In this document: piece after piece, positions 8,970-16,967 of the stretch | Layout: the number at the start of each line of letters is the position of its first letter | Position numbering within the stretch: position 1 is the first letter of the stretch | From: Leptolyngbya sp. 'hensonii' | GTDB taxonomy: Bacteria; Cyanobacteriota; Cyanobacteriia; GCF-001939115 | Assembly: GCF_001939115.1 (NCBI RefSeq) | Contig: NZ_MQTZ01000005.1 | Span: forward strand, 1 to 64,000 | Direction of reading: 5' to 3' | DNA: 64,000 nt | Program-made: the position numbers and the translations under genes | Notes under the pieces: generated by a model | What the model saw: only the letters and a program-made list of their open reading frames with translations | Database searches by the model: none | What the model was told of the DNA's origin: nothing

Positions 8970-9181
8970 AAATAGCCTCCATTTTGGCTATCTGCTCAGG
9001 CATCTATAACAACATCGAGACCTGCAAGAGGGATTGGGTCGTGTTTCAATTTTTGGATTCCACTCGCTAATACGGGATGGCTATAGTCCTCTTTTATACT
9101 GCCAGCATATCAACTGTGGCTCAGATCGGCGGGTGATCCTCATCAAATGCAACAAGGTTAGGGTAGACCCACTTGCTCGAA
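8970..9181. other. Intergenic, promoter side of secreted-protein gene
   Basis: No gene recognised. The first 15 bases carry the ribosome site of the secreted-protein gene. The rest is unremarkable until the short-repeat block that begins at 9182. Confidence 0.4.
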
Positions 9182-9410
9182 GTTTCCCTTTCGGAACTTG
9201 AACGATCGCCTGCATTCCCTTCTTGGGAGGGGTTGGTGTGTCCCTGGTTCCCAGAGTCTGGCTGGGGACCAGATGCTGCGACGCTGGATGACGGCATGGG
9301 CAGCCTTCAAACCTCAACGATCGCACTTTGAACCCCGACATTGCAGCTCAGAAGTCGAACGATCGTTCTCTGAACCCAAAGATTCCCCTTCGGAACTTGA
9401 ACGATCGCCT
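9182..9410. repeat. Repeat block downstream of the NACHT-GUN4 gene: 42-bp units and one partial B unit
   Basis: The 42-bp unit (family A) is recognised by AACGATCG preceded by CCTTCGGAACTTG or CAGAAGTCG. AACGATCG starts at 9201 (single copy), then at 9316, 9358 and 9400, exactly 42 bp apart. Between them, 9241-9305, is a truncated copy of family B (CTGGTTCCCAG...CTGGGGACCAG, then GATGCTGCGACGCTGGATGA). The same families recur on the other side of the NACHT-GUN4 gene at 11931-12750. Confidence 0.85.
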
Positions 9411-9414
9411 TTTT

Positions 9415-9504
9415 GTCCCTGGTTCCCAGAGTCTGGCTGGGGACCAGATGCTGCTGCGACGCTGGATGACGGCATGGGCACCCAGGCAGAGCCTGGGCGC
9501 TAGG
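9415..9504. repeat. Full-length family B repeat (about 90 bp, two hairpins)
   Basis: The unit consists of hairpin 1 (CTGGTTCCCAG - 7 nt - CTGGGGACCAG), a linker GATGCTGCGACGCTGGATGA (with an extra GCT in this copy), GACGGCATGGG, and hairpin 2 (CCCAGGC-AGA-GCCTGGG), ending GCGCTAGGA. Further copies lie at 12277-12750. Confidence 0.85.
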
Positions 9505-9508
9505 AAAT

Positions 9509-9547
9509 CCCCTCTCGGGAGGGGTGGCCCGCAGGGCCGGGGTGGGT
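9509..9547. repeat. Family C repeat, G/C-rich, abutting the NACHT-GUN4 stop codon
   Basis: A 39-bp unit with two short stems (CCCCTC...GAGGGG and GGCCC-GCA-GGGCC) ending GGGGTGGGT. A near-identical copy is at 12167-12205, beyond the other end of the gene, and a diverged one in reverse orientation at 38795-38834. It may double as the gene's terminator hairpin, although no T-run follows. Confidence 0.75.
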
Positions 9548-11907
9548 CACAGGTTACACTTTACAAGTCTCGATGTGAGAGAAGAGAACCCCCCCCCCCC
9601 GAAGGCAGACCAAGGACATACCACATTCTCTACGCGCAACCCACTCTCTCGCGCACAAACAGGGAGGTGTCCTCTAGGTGATGTGGTGCTAAATTTTACA
9701 TTGCATTTATAACGAGCGCTCCTCCCCCTTGCCAAATTTGCCATCCATCCGACTTGATGGCAAAACCGATCCCAGGCTTCTTGATGATACTGGCCGTCTG
9801 GGATGCCGCCGCATTGGAGATAAATCTTCTTCTGTACCGTGAAGCCAAACCGGCCCTGGCTGTATTTCACCCAGAGGCTGTCGATCGTCTTCAACTCCTC
9901 ACAGGGAAAGTTCAGCAACTCTTCTGGTTCAAACCACTGGCCCTCTTCCTTGCCGACGGTGGTGATCATCAGCCGGTAGGTTTCCCGGTCGGCTTCTCGC
10001 CACTGTCCCTGCTTCAGATAGTTCTCCAGTTGGGCATAACGGGAAGTCTGTACCGTCAGTTTCAGGGCCTCCAGTCCTGCTTCCAGCGTGGGGTCAACTC
10101 GTTTAGTCGTTTCCTGAAAACAGAGATAAGCCAGGTCGATGGCTCCCCGTTGCATCATTTCTCGGATCAGGGTAGTTGGGTTGACCTGGGCGGCATAGAG
10201 CAAAATTGTCGGTTTCCACCAGTCATCCTGGAAGTGGTCATAGAGCCGACTTTCCTGCTTCAACTGGGCAATTTGGGTGGCGGCTAAATATTCCTGAAAG
10301 CTGAGATGGGCAAATTCAAATTCGTCTGGTTCTCGCTCCACCAGCAATTCGCTAATCTGCACCACTTGTTCCAGAAAGTCTTTAGCGGCAACGGTTTCGC
10401 TCTCTTGTTGCAGGCATTTGGTCAGTCCCTGTAGGAGCTTGGCGCGATCGATCCGTTCCCAGCGGTTTTGCATCATGGCCAGGGCCAGCATTTGCAGAAT
10501 CGTCTGGGCCTCGCACTGGGTCAGCAGGGTTTCCAGCTTACGGGCAGCCGGACGATCTCGAAGCTGCAACCGGCACATTTCCCGATACAGTTCCACCCGA
10601 CGCTTGGGTAGTTCCGAACCTGGAAACCGGCGATGAAAGGTGACGATCATGTTCAGCAGCAGAGGATTTTTGGCCAGATCCTGGAGTTCCTGGCGGGCTT
10701 GGATCTGGGTCAACAGGTCTTTGGCGGCTTGCTGGGCCAGTTGCTGCACATCGGGTGTGTTGCGTCCTCCATGGGTGTAGCGTTCCTGGCTGAGATACCA
10801 CTTTTCCACAAATTCCTGACGTTGAGCTGCATCAAAGTCTTTAATCCAGAAAGGGGTGGCCAGTTCCAGCCGATCGCCCGCGTCCTGTTCCCGGTAGGCT
10901 TTGGGCCGGGAAGTTACCATAAACACCGATTTGCCATATTGGTGCAGTTGTTCCATGATCCAGCGGGCTACGGCAGGACGTTGCGTCTTTGCCACTTCAT
11001 CGAAGCCATCCAGCATCACCAGAGCCTTGCCCTGCTTCAGGATGTCCCTGGCCCAGTGGGGCGGCACCTGTAAGTCCTGAGCACCGGGTAATCCGGGAAT
11101 GTGATGGTAGGTGATCAGATCAGGCAGACTGGGGGGATTCTCCTGGGAGAGCAAGTCTCGATATTTCCGCAGGATTAGCAGCACTGGAATCAGCTTGGGG
11201 GCCGATCGGGGCTGTTGCTTTTTGCCATATAGGTAGGCAATGTGTTTCAGCAAGGTGGTTTTGCCATAGCCCCCCCAAGCCTGGACCACCAGTTGCCGAA
11301 ACATGGGTTCCTGCCGGGTTCTCGCCAGAATTTCCCAGATGGTTGTCGTTCCCTCGAACTGTTCAAAGACAGCCTGCCGCAATCCCGGCGAGAGGGGGCT
11401 GGCGTCGAGCCTGAGGGGAATAAATACGTCCTTGAGTAGGGGAGTAAAGATCCGATCGTGCTGGGCTACTCCTTCAGAACGAAAGGATTCACAATCCGAT
11501 GCCTGACGTTGGAGATATTTATTGTCAAAGCCGGAAAGCTGCCACTTCAGGGCTTCATTCAGGCTGTCCATCCCCTTGTTCAGGGCATCGGCATCCTGTT
11601 TGCCCTTATCGGCATAAATCTCTGACAATCGCTCGACAAAATTTTTGCTATAGGCTGCCCATACTGCCGTCACGATGGTTACAGGAAATGTGAGTAGAAC
11701 CATTGCCCACTCTTGCCTTAGCAAAAAACTGGCAAACAACCACCCACTTCCACCCAGAGGCATCCACTGGACGAATGCCTGCACCGATCGCTGCACAAAT
11801 CGTCGTTCTGAACTGGGGGATGCTTTGGCTAGACTGGTGGGAGTCTCTTTGGGGTCTGGCTCTGGCGTCATGGCGAGACAGGCTCGGCAACGGGAATTTT
11901 CTCCCAT
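9547..11907 (-). CDS. Membrane-anchored NACHT NTPase with C-terminal GUN4 domain
   Basis: Domains in order: two hydrophobic helices (about residues 45-88), a linker helix, a NACHT/STAND NTPase with Walker A GGYGKTT (212-218), Walker B LVMLDGFDE (296-304) and sensor VTSRPKAYRE, a winged-helix/helical region to about 600 containing FAHLSFQEYLAA, and a GUN4 domain (about 625-765) with NFPCEELKTIDSLWVKYS and GRFGFTVQKKIY. Stand-alone GUN4 binds porphyrins and stimulates Mg-chelatase; as a fusion it is probably the sensor that controls the NTPase, possibly in stress signalling or defence. The C-terminal codons run through a 12-base homopolymer. Start 11907 is the first ATG; ATG 11871 (MTPEPDPK) is equally plausible. 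No partner gene is adjacent; both flanks are repeats. Confidence 0.88.
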   Translation of the reverse strand: MGENSRCRACLAMTPEPDPKETPTSLAKASPSSERRFVQRSVQAFVQWMPLGGSGWLFASFLLRQEWAMVLLTFPVTIVTAVWAAYSKNFVERLSEIYADKGKQDADALNKGMDSLNEALKWQLSGFDNKYLQRQASDCESFRSEGVAQHDRIFTPLLKDVFIPLRLDASPLSPGLRQAVFEQFEGTTTIWEILARTRQEPMFRQLVVQAWGGYGKTTLLKHIAYLYGKKQQPRSAPKLIPVLLILRKYRDLLSQENPPSLPDLITYHHIPGLPGAQDLQVPPHWARDILKQGKALVMLDGFDEVAKTQRPAVARWIMEQLHQYGKSVFMVTSRPKAYREQDAGDRLELATPFWIKDFDAAQRQEFVEKWYLSQERYTHGGRNTPDVQQLAQQAAKDLLTQIQARQELQDLAKNPLLLNMIVTFHRRFPGSELPKRRVELYREMCRLQLRDRPAARKLETLLTQCEAQTILQMLALAMMQNRWERIDRAKLLQGLTKCLQQESETVAAKDFLEQVVQISELLVEREPDEFEFAHLSFQEYLAATQIAQLKQESRLYDHFQDDWWKPTILLYAAQVNPTTLIREMMQRGAIDLAYLCFQETTKRVDPTLEAGLEALKLTVQTSRYAQLENYLKQGQWREADRETYRLMITTVGKEEGQWFEPEELLNFPCEELKTIDSLWVKYSQGRFGFTVQKKIYLQCGGIPDGQYHQEAWDRFCHQVGWMANLARGRSARYKCNVKFSTTSPRGHLPVCARESGLRVENVVCPWSAFGGGGFSSLTSRLVKCNL
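9589..9600 (-). repeat. Twelve-base homopolymer (poly-G on the coding strand) inside the NACHT-GUN4 gene
   Basis: Twelve consecutive C on the plus strand encode GGGG near residue 770. Gain or loss of one base shifts the frame, but all three frames end within 15 nt of each other (stops at 9547-9549, 9554-9556 and 9561-9563), giving tails FSSLTSRLVKCNL, VLFSHIETCKV or SLLSHRDL. Confidence 0.9.
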
Positions 11908-11930
11908 TTTGGCGTATTTTCTTGTCCTTG

Positions 11931-12166
11931 CAGCTCAGAAGCCGAACGATTGTACTCCGAACCCCAAGTTTCCCCTTCGGAACTCGAACGATCGCCCTGT
12001 GAACTCGGAGTTTTCCCTTTGGAACTCGAACGATTGCACTTTGACCCCGAAGATTGCACCCCAGAAGCCGAACGATCGCACTCTGAACCCGAACATTGCA
12101 CTTCTGAAGCTGAACGATCTCACTTTGAATCCCAACTTTCCCCTTCGGAACTCGAACGATCTCATT
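11931..12166. repeat. 42-bp tandem array (family A), six units, upstream of NACHT-GUN4
   Basis: AACGAT starts at 11945, 11987, 12029, 12071, 12113 and 12155: six steps of exactly 42 bp with no spacer sequence. Two subtypes occur, one with CCCCTTCGGAACTCG and one with CAGAAGCCG before the core. Because 42 is a multiple of three and the unit has few stops, several frames on both strands stay open; on the minus strand it reads as a 14-residue repeat around RSFEFRRGNLGF. Confidence 0.9.
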
Positions 12167-12205
12167 CCCCTCTGGGGAGGGGTGGCCCGCAGGGCCGGGG
12201 TGGGT
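12167..12205. repeat. Family C repeat, second copy
   Basis: The sequence CCCCTCTGGGGAGGGG followed by GGCCCGCAGGGCC and GGGGTGGGT matches the copy at 9509-9547 at nearly every base. Confidence 0.8.
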
Positions 12206-12210
12206 CTGCT

Positions 12211-12750
12211 TAGGCACCCAGGCAGAGCCTGGGCGCTAGGAGAGGGGAGAACTTACCTCTGGGGAGGGGTTGGTGTGTCCCTGGTTCCCAGAGTCTGGCT
12301 GGGAACCAGATGCTGCGACGCTGGATGATGACGGCATGGGCACCCAGGCAGAGCCGGGTCTGCTTTGGCAGGGGTCCCTGGTTCCCAAACTCTGGCTGGG
12401 AACCAGATGCTGCGACGCTGGATGACGGCATGAGCCCCCAGGCAGAGCCTGGGCGCTAGGAGACGGGGAGAACGGGGTGGGTCTGCTTAGGCCCCCAGGC
12501 AGAGCCTGGGCGCTAGGAGCCTGGGCGCTAGGAGAGGGGGAGAAATTCCCTGGTCCCTGGTGTGTGTCCCTGGTTCCCAGAGTCTGGCTGGGGACCAGAT
12601 GCTGCGACGCTGGATGATGACGGCATGGGCACCCAGGCAGAGCCTGGGCGCTAGGAGACGGGGAGAACGGGGTGGGTCTGCTTAGGCACCCAGGCAGAGC
12701 CTGGGCGCTAGGAGCCTGGGCGCTAGGAGACGGGCCAGATGCTGCGAATC
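12211..12750. repeat. Cluster of family B repeats, full and partial copies
   Basis: Full-length or nearly full copies at about 12277-12355, 12374-12460 and 12566-12658; 3' halves only (CCCAGGC-AGA-GCCTGGG-GCGCTAGGA) at about 12211-12241, 12491-12533 and 12686-12729; and a fragment CCAGATGCTGCGA at 12735-12747. In the 12277 copy hairpin 1 is a perfect 11-bp inverted repeat (CTGGTTCCCAG/CTGGGAACCAG). Spacer motifs such as GGGGAGAACGGGGTGGGTCTGCTTAGGC also recur. No coding capacity is supported. Confidence 0.85.
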
Positions 12751-12751
12751 T

Positions 12752-14392
12752 CTACCGATCGCTCTCCATTCCCGTCAGGGTCAGACCCAGGGGATAGGTG
12801 ATAGCAAAGCAGTAGGATAACTCCCGGCGGGCTTCCGGTGGCAGGACGATCGTCCACTCCAGTGCCTGGGGGCTGCTGGAGGTGGGGGCGGGTAAGGCCC
12901 GCAGCAGGCGGGTGGTAACTTGCTCACTGCGGCTCAGGGGGAGTTGCTCGGTTACTTTCAGGGTGATTTCCCGATCGCGCAGGTTGGCGATCGTCAGGCG
13001 ATAGGCGTAGGTTGTAACCTGGCTTTGCAGGAAGATGCCCCGGCGGGTCTGGCATTCAACCAGTTGCCGCTGTATCTTCAAGCCCTCGTCAATTCCTAAA
13101 TCCAGGCGGAAGGGCTGGCCGGGGGCTACTTGCTCCAGCCGGATGGTGCCGATGAACAGGTTGTTGCGAAAGATGTTGGCCTGTCCTGGTAGCAGGGTGA
13201 CACCATGGGGATGGTTGGTGACGATCGCCTGCAGGTAGGCAAAGCTGGCCAAACGAGGTAATGCCACGTATTCAATCCGGCAGGGATACTCATCTTCCAG
13301 AATGGTGACTTTGCGGGGAGTGCCGTCACCAGGAATCCCGTCTTCCTGGCCCAGGAGGAGGGTGGTGATGCCATTTTCGCGGGCAACTTTGGTGACGATG
13401 GGGGGCACTGCAATCGGTTCGGTAGGAATTGTCTCGGATCTGAGCGAAGAATCCCCACTGGTGATCGCCGGGTTCTGGCCCGGATGACGATACGGACTCG
13501 ACTCCGGGGGTGACACATCAATGTACCAGGGATGGAACTGGGGCCAGAGGGCTCCCGTGCCGAGTTCTGAGGTGGAGAGGGTAAGGCTGGCCCCGGCCCA
13601 GTTTTCCCCACTGTACTGCTTGACTTCTGCCAGATAGCTGACTTTTACCTGCCGTCCAGTGCGGTTGAAGGTCATGTCGTAGAGGGGCGTCCAGCCTGCC
13701 CGATCGACTACATAGGACAGCTCCAGAACAAACTCTCCGGCTCCACTGGGTTCCACCATCACCACCAGTCGATGGCCTCCCTGACCTGGTGTGGCTTCGA
13801 TCTGGGCCAATTGCTGACGCAGCTTTTGAAGCTGCTGCTCCAGATCCTGCTGTTCCTGCTCCAGTTGGGAAATTACCGTGGTGAATTCGCGGTACTGCTG
13901 GCCCAAAAAGTCCACAAGCTGCCGGGTTTGCTCTAGATCGATTTGCCGCTGGGCCAACCCTTGGGAGAACTGATCCACCGATTTTTCGCTCAACCCCTGG
14001 ATAAACTCCCGTTGCAATTGCAGGGAGTCCAATCGGTTGCGAATGTGGCGTTGCTGCTCCTCCAGGAGGGCAATTCGATCGTTCAAGTCTGTGATCTCAC
14101 TAACGATGGGTGGGGTGGTCTGCAGGGGTTCGGTACGAATGCCCAACAGGCGAACCCCCACCGTCCCAATTCCACTCACTTGTAGGGACTCCGATCGCAG
14201 GCAGGGAGACAGACCTGGGATGACCAATTCCCGTTCCAAACCCGTCAGGATCACCACCCCTCGACGGATAATCAGGGCCTGGTTGACATAGGCTGTGACG
14301 GCCAAAATGCTGGTTTCGACGACCTGAACGGTGTCTTGCTTGAAAGTCCCGATTTCTGGATGACTCAGGGATGCTGCCGAACGCTCTACCAC
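12752..14392 (-). CDS. Mucoidy inhibitor MuiA family protein (DUF4139)
   Basis: The N-terminal part (about residues 20-95; VTAYVNQALIIRRGVVILTGLERELVIPGL) fits DUF4140. A long coiled coil follows (about 105-215, rich in Q, L and E). The C-terminal part matches DUF4139, with SYVVDRAGWTPLYDM and KVSYLAEVKQYSGENW and later ITLKVTEQLPLSRSEQV. Biochemical function is unknown; the family name comes from a mucoidy phenotype in enterobacteria. The stop lies directly against the family B repeat cluster. No signal peptide is seen. Confidence 0.85.
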   Translation of the reverse strand: MVERSAASLSHPEIGTFKQDTVQVVETSILAVTAYVNQALIIRRGVVILTGLERELVIPGLSPCLRSESLQVSGIGTVGVRLLGIRTEPLQTTPPIVSEITDLNDRIALLEEQQRHIRNRLDSLQLQREFIQGLSEKSVDQFSQGLAQRQIDLEQTRQLVDFLGQQYREFTTVISQLEQEQQDLEQQLQKLRQQLAQIEATPGQGGHRLVVMVEPSGAGEFVLELSYVVDRAGWTPLYDMTFNRTGRQVKVSYLAEVKQYSGENWAGASLTLSTSELGTGALWPQFHPWYIDVSPPESSPYRHPGQNPAITSGDSSLRSETIPTEPIAVPPIVTKVARENGITTLLLGQEDGIPGDGTPRKVTILEDEYPCRIEYVALPRLASFAYLQAIVTNHPHGVTLLPGQANIFRNNLFIGTIRLEQVAPGQPFRLDLGIDEGLKIQRQLVECQTRRGIFLQSQVTTYAYRLTIANLRDREITLKVTEQLPLSRSEQVTTRLLRALPAPTSSSPQALEWTIVLPPEARRELSYCFAITYPLGLTLTGMESDR

Positions 14393-14481
14393 GCCTCCTC
14401 CTCTACAGGTTGCTCGATTCAGACTGGCAGATGCACGGGCAGATATGAGTATACAGCGTTTGCTAATTTTGGGGGGTGGAA

Positions 14482-15390
14482 TTAAAGGGTAATCCCGGCC
14501 AGGTCAAGGATTTTGGGAATTAAATCCTCCCGCTTGACGGCCATCATGTGGACGCCCTGGCACAACTGACGGGCCATCAGCACCTGTTCTGCCGCGATCG
14601 CAATACCCTCCTGGAGTGGGTCGGCGGCTTGCTCCAGCCGATCGATGATGGGTTGGGGAATATTTACCCCTGGGACACAGCGGTTGATGAACTGGGCATT
14701 TTTGGCGGATTTGAGCAGGAAGATTCCGGCCAGGACAGGCTTTCCAGCCGGGGTGGCAAGCTGGGTCATGAACTTTTCCAGCCGATCGAAATCGCAGATG
14801 AGCTGGCTCTGGAAAAATTGGGCTCCTGCTTCGATCTTGCGTTCAAACCGGCTCTGCAAGCTGGACCAACTGGCTAATTGGGGGTCGATCGCGGCTCCGA
14901 CAAACAGATCCGTGGCTCCATCCGTCAGGGGTTTCTGGTTCCAGTCCAGACCGTGATTCAACTGGCGGATCATCTGCAGCAACCGCACCGATTCCAGGTC
15001 GAAGACGGCCTTGGCATCCGGGTGATCCCCAGCCTTCACCGGGTCACCCGTCAGGGCCAGGATGTTGCGAATTCCCAGGGCATGGGCTCCCATCAGATCA
15101 GACTGGAGGCCAATGCGGTTGCGATCGCGACAGGCTACCTGGCAGATCGACTCGATCCCGTGCTGCTGCAAAATCACGCAGGCCGCCAGGGAGGACATCC
15201 GTAGAACCGCCCGACTGCCGTCGGTAATATTGATTGCATGGACACGCCCCTGCAGCAATCTGGCCATTTCCAGCATGTGGGTCGGGTCCCCTCCCTTGGG
15301 TGGACAGGCTTCAGCCGTAATCAGGAACTGACCGGATTGCACGGCGGAGCGGAAGGAGGAGAGGGGACTCGGCGCAGCAGACTCAGGCAT
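14482..15390 (-). CDS. metF: Methylenetetrahydrofolate reductase
   Basis: A TIM-barrel flavoprotein that reduces 5,10-methylene-THF to 5-methyl-THF for methionine synthesis. Visible: LITAEACPPKGGDPTHMLEMA near the start (the family's ExxPP Glu), INITDGS, ILALTGDPVKAGDHP (the conserved LxGDP flavin/folate segment), and GAAIDPQ. Length is about 300 aa as for bacterial MetF. It sits 38 bp downstream of trpS on the same strand, possibly transcribed with it. It is a divergent branch of the family, so the NAD(P)H preference is not assignable. Confidence 0.88.
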   Translation of the reverse strand: MPESAAPSPLSSFRSAVQSGQFLITAEACPPKGGDPTHMLEMARLLQGRVHAINITDGSRAVLRMSSLAACVILQQHGIESICQVACRDRNRIGLQSDLMGAHALGIRNILALTGDPVKAGDHPDAKAVFDLESVRLLQMIRQLNHGLDWNQKPLTDGATDLFVGAAIDPQLASWSSLQSRFERKIEAGAQFFQSQLICDFDRLEKFMTQLATPAGKPVLAGIFLLKSAKNAQFINRCVPGVNIPQPIIDRLEQAADPLQEGIAIAAEQVLMARQLCQGVHMMAVKREDLIPKILDLAGITL

Positions 15391-15428
15391 GGACGTTGAA
15401 CCATTAACTGGATGAATTCCATCCTACG

Positions 15429-16442
15429 TTACAGCGGTATCGAGTAGCCGAGGGCGGATTTCACCTTGAGTAGGGTGTCGTTAGCGATCGCGGCTGCCTG
15501 CTCTCGTCCCTGGCGCAGGATGGACTCCAGATAGCCTTTATCTGCCATGACTGCGTGATATTTCTCCTGAATCGGCTGGAGGGCGGCGATCGTGGTTTCC
15601 GTCAGCAAGGGCTTGAACTGGCCCCAGCCCATATCCTGACATTCGATCGCCACTGCTTCCTTAGATTGACCCGACAGCAGCATGTAGAGGGTCAGCAGGT
15701 TGTTGGCCTCGGGTCGTTCCGCGTCATCGAAGACCAGGCCCCGGTGAGGGTCGGTTTTACATTTTTTGATCTTCTGCTGAATTTGCTCCGGGGTATCTAG
15801 CAGATTAATCCGGCTCTGATCCGAAGGGTCAGACTTGGACATTTTCTTTGTCCCATCCGTCAGACTCATCACCCTGGCTCCTTCAGACCGAATTAAGGGG
15901 TCCGGCTGCTTCAAAATCCGTTGCTTCCCCTTATTCCCGTACAGATGGTTGAAGCGGGCGGCAATGTCACGGGTTAGCTCCAGATGTTGCTTCTGGTCTT
16001 CACCGACAGGCACCTTATCCGCCTGGTACAGCAGGATATCCGCTGCCATCAGCACGGGATAATCCAGCAGCCCCGTACTGACGTTTTCCCCTTGTTTGAT
16101 CGCCTTCTCTTTGAACTGGACCATATCCTGGAGCCAGTTCAGGGGGGTAATACAGTTCAGCAGCCAGGTCAGCTCACTGTGGGCTGGGACATGGGACTGG
16201 ACAAAGATATTGGAGTGAGTCAGATCAATGCCGCAGGCCAGATAAATGGCGGCAATGCCATAGGTGTCTGTGGCCAGAATTTTGGGATCATGGGGCACGG
16301 TAATTGCGTGCAGATCCACTACACAGAAGAAATTCTCGTACTGACTCTGGTTTTCCACCCAGTTACGGATAGCGCCCAGATAATTACCCAAATGGGGATT
16401 GCCCGTGGGCTGGACTCCCGAAAGAACACGCTGCCTGGTCAT
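15429..16442 (-). CDS. trpS: Tryptophanyl-tRNA synthetase
   Basis: Class I aminoacyl-tRNA synthetase. The ATP site signature appears as GNPHLGNYLGAI (HIGH variant, about residues 14-25) and KMSKSDPSD (about 197-205). Also diagnostic: VQSHVPAHSELTWLL, YPVLMAADILLY and PVGEDQKQHLELTRDIA. Length 337 aa is typical. The upstream region to the divergent 105-aa gene is only 97 bp. Confidence 0.96.
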   Translation of the reverse strand: MTRQRVLSGVQPTGNPHLGNYLGAIRNWVENQSQYENFFCVVDLHAITVPHDPKILATDTYGIAAIYLACGIDLTHSNIFVQSHVPAHSELTWLLNCITPLNWLQDMVQFKEKAIKQGENVSTGLLDYPVLMAADILLYQADKVPVGEDQKQHLELTRDIAARFNHLYGNKGKQRILKQPDPLIRSEGARVMSLTDGTKKMSKSDPSDQSRINLLDTPEQIQQKIKKCKTDPHRGLVFDDAERPEANNLLTLYMLLSGQSKEAVAIECQDMGWGQFKPLLTETTIAALQPIQEKYHAVMADKGYLESILRQGREQAAAIANDTLLKVKSALGYSIPL

Positions 16443-16539
16443 GCTAAAAATAAATGGGGTTATTGCTTACAAAATGTTAAATTTTATTGTGTACTCTCAA
16501 AACAAGTTAACAAAATTTTTAACCCATTCCTCGATCATT

Positions 16540-16857
16540 ATGAATCACTCCTTGCTCTTGAATCGGACGACTCCTAGCTTTGACGATCGCCTGCGTCATT
16601 GTCTGGCCTTGGCTCGAAACCTCTCTGATCATGCCGAAGCTCTCCAGGCTTTTGAACAACTCCGAGCAGATGTTGCCCAGCATCAGCCGGAGATGGCCGG
16701 GATGCTACAGTTGCTCTGGCATGAAGTGATGACCGCTCGCCGTTCGGCTGCATTCTGGCAGCAGCTTTCTGATGTGGAGAAAGAAATTTCTGAGCAAATG
16801 GCGGCCAATCACCTGCAATTACAGCAGAATTATCTGCGCCTGATGCAGGAACAATAA
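16540..16857 (+). CDS. Small helical protein of unknown function
   Basis: A 105-residue protein, all-helical in appearance, with heptad-like leucines and no membrane span. I do not recognise it. The start ATG 16540 is chosen because the frame upstream runs into the trpS 5' end and promoter; no clear ribosome site is present. It is divergent from trpS, and the radical SAM gene begins 110 bp downstream. Confidence 0.55.
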   Translation: MNHSLLLNRTTPSFDDRLRHCLALARNLSDHAEALQAFEQLRADVAQHQPEMAGMLQLLWHEVMTARRSAAFWQQLSDVEKEISEQMAANHLQLQQNYLRLMQEQ

Positions 16858-16967
16858 TTGTTTCAATTAATTAGCTCTCAATAAAAATATTCACTTAGGC
16901 ATAGTTCTTTATTTTCCTCCTGGCGATAGTCTTGGATTTAAACCAATCCAAGATTATGGGGGTGTCC

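Noticed and set aside
9650-9670. Frameshift at GAGAGAG in the GUN4 3' end
   Set aside because: Removing two bases gives another plausible reading, but the given frame ends properly; only homologues could decide, so it is not called a frameshift.
11931-12166. CRISPR array reading of the 42-bp repeats
   Set aside because: Units are contiguous with no unique spacers, the units themselves vary, and no cas gene is in the window.
11648-12328. Overlapping long open frames on both strands (e.g. 11648-12217 minus, 11675-12328 plus)
   Set aside because: They are open only because the 42-bp repeat has few stops and a period divisible by three; no start signals and no family resemblance.
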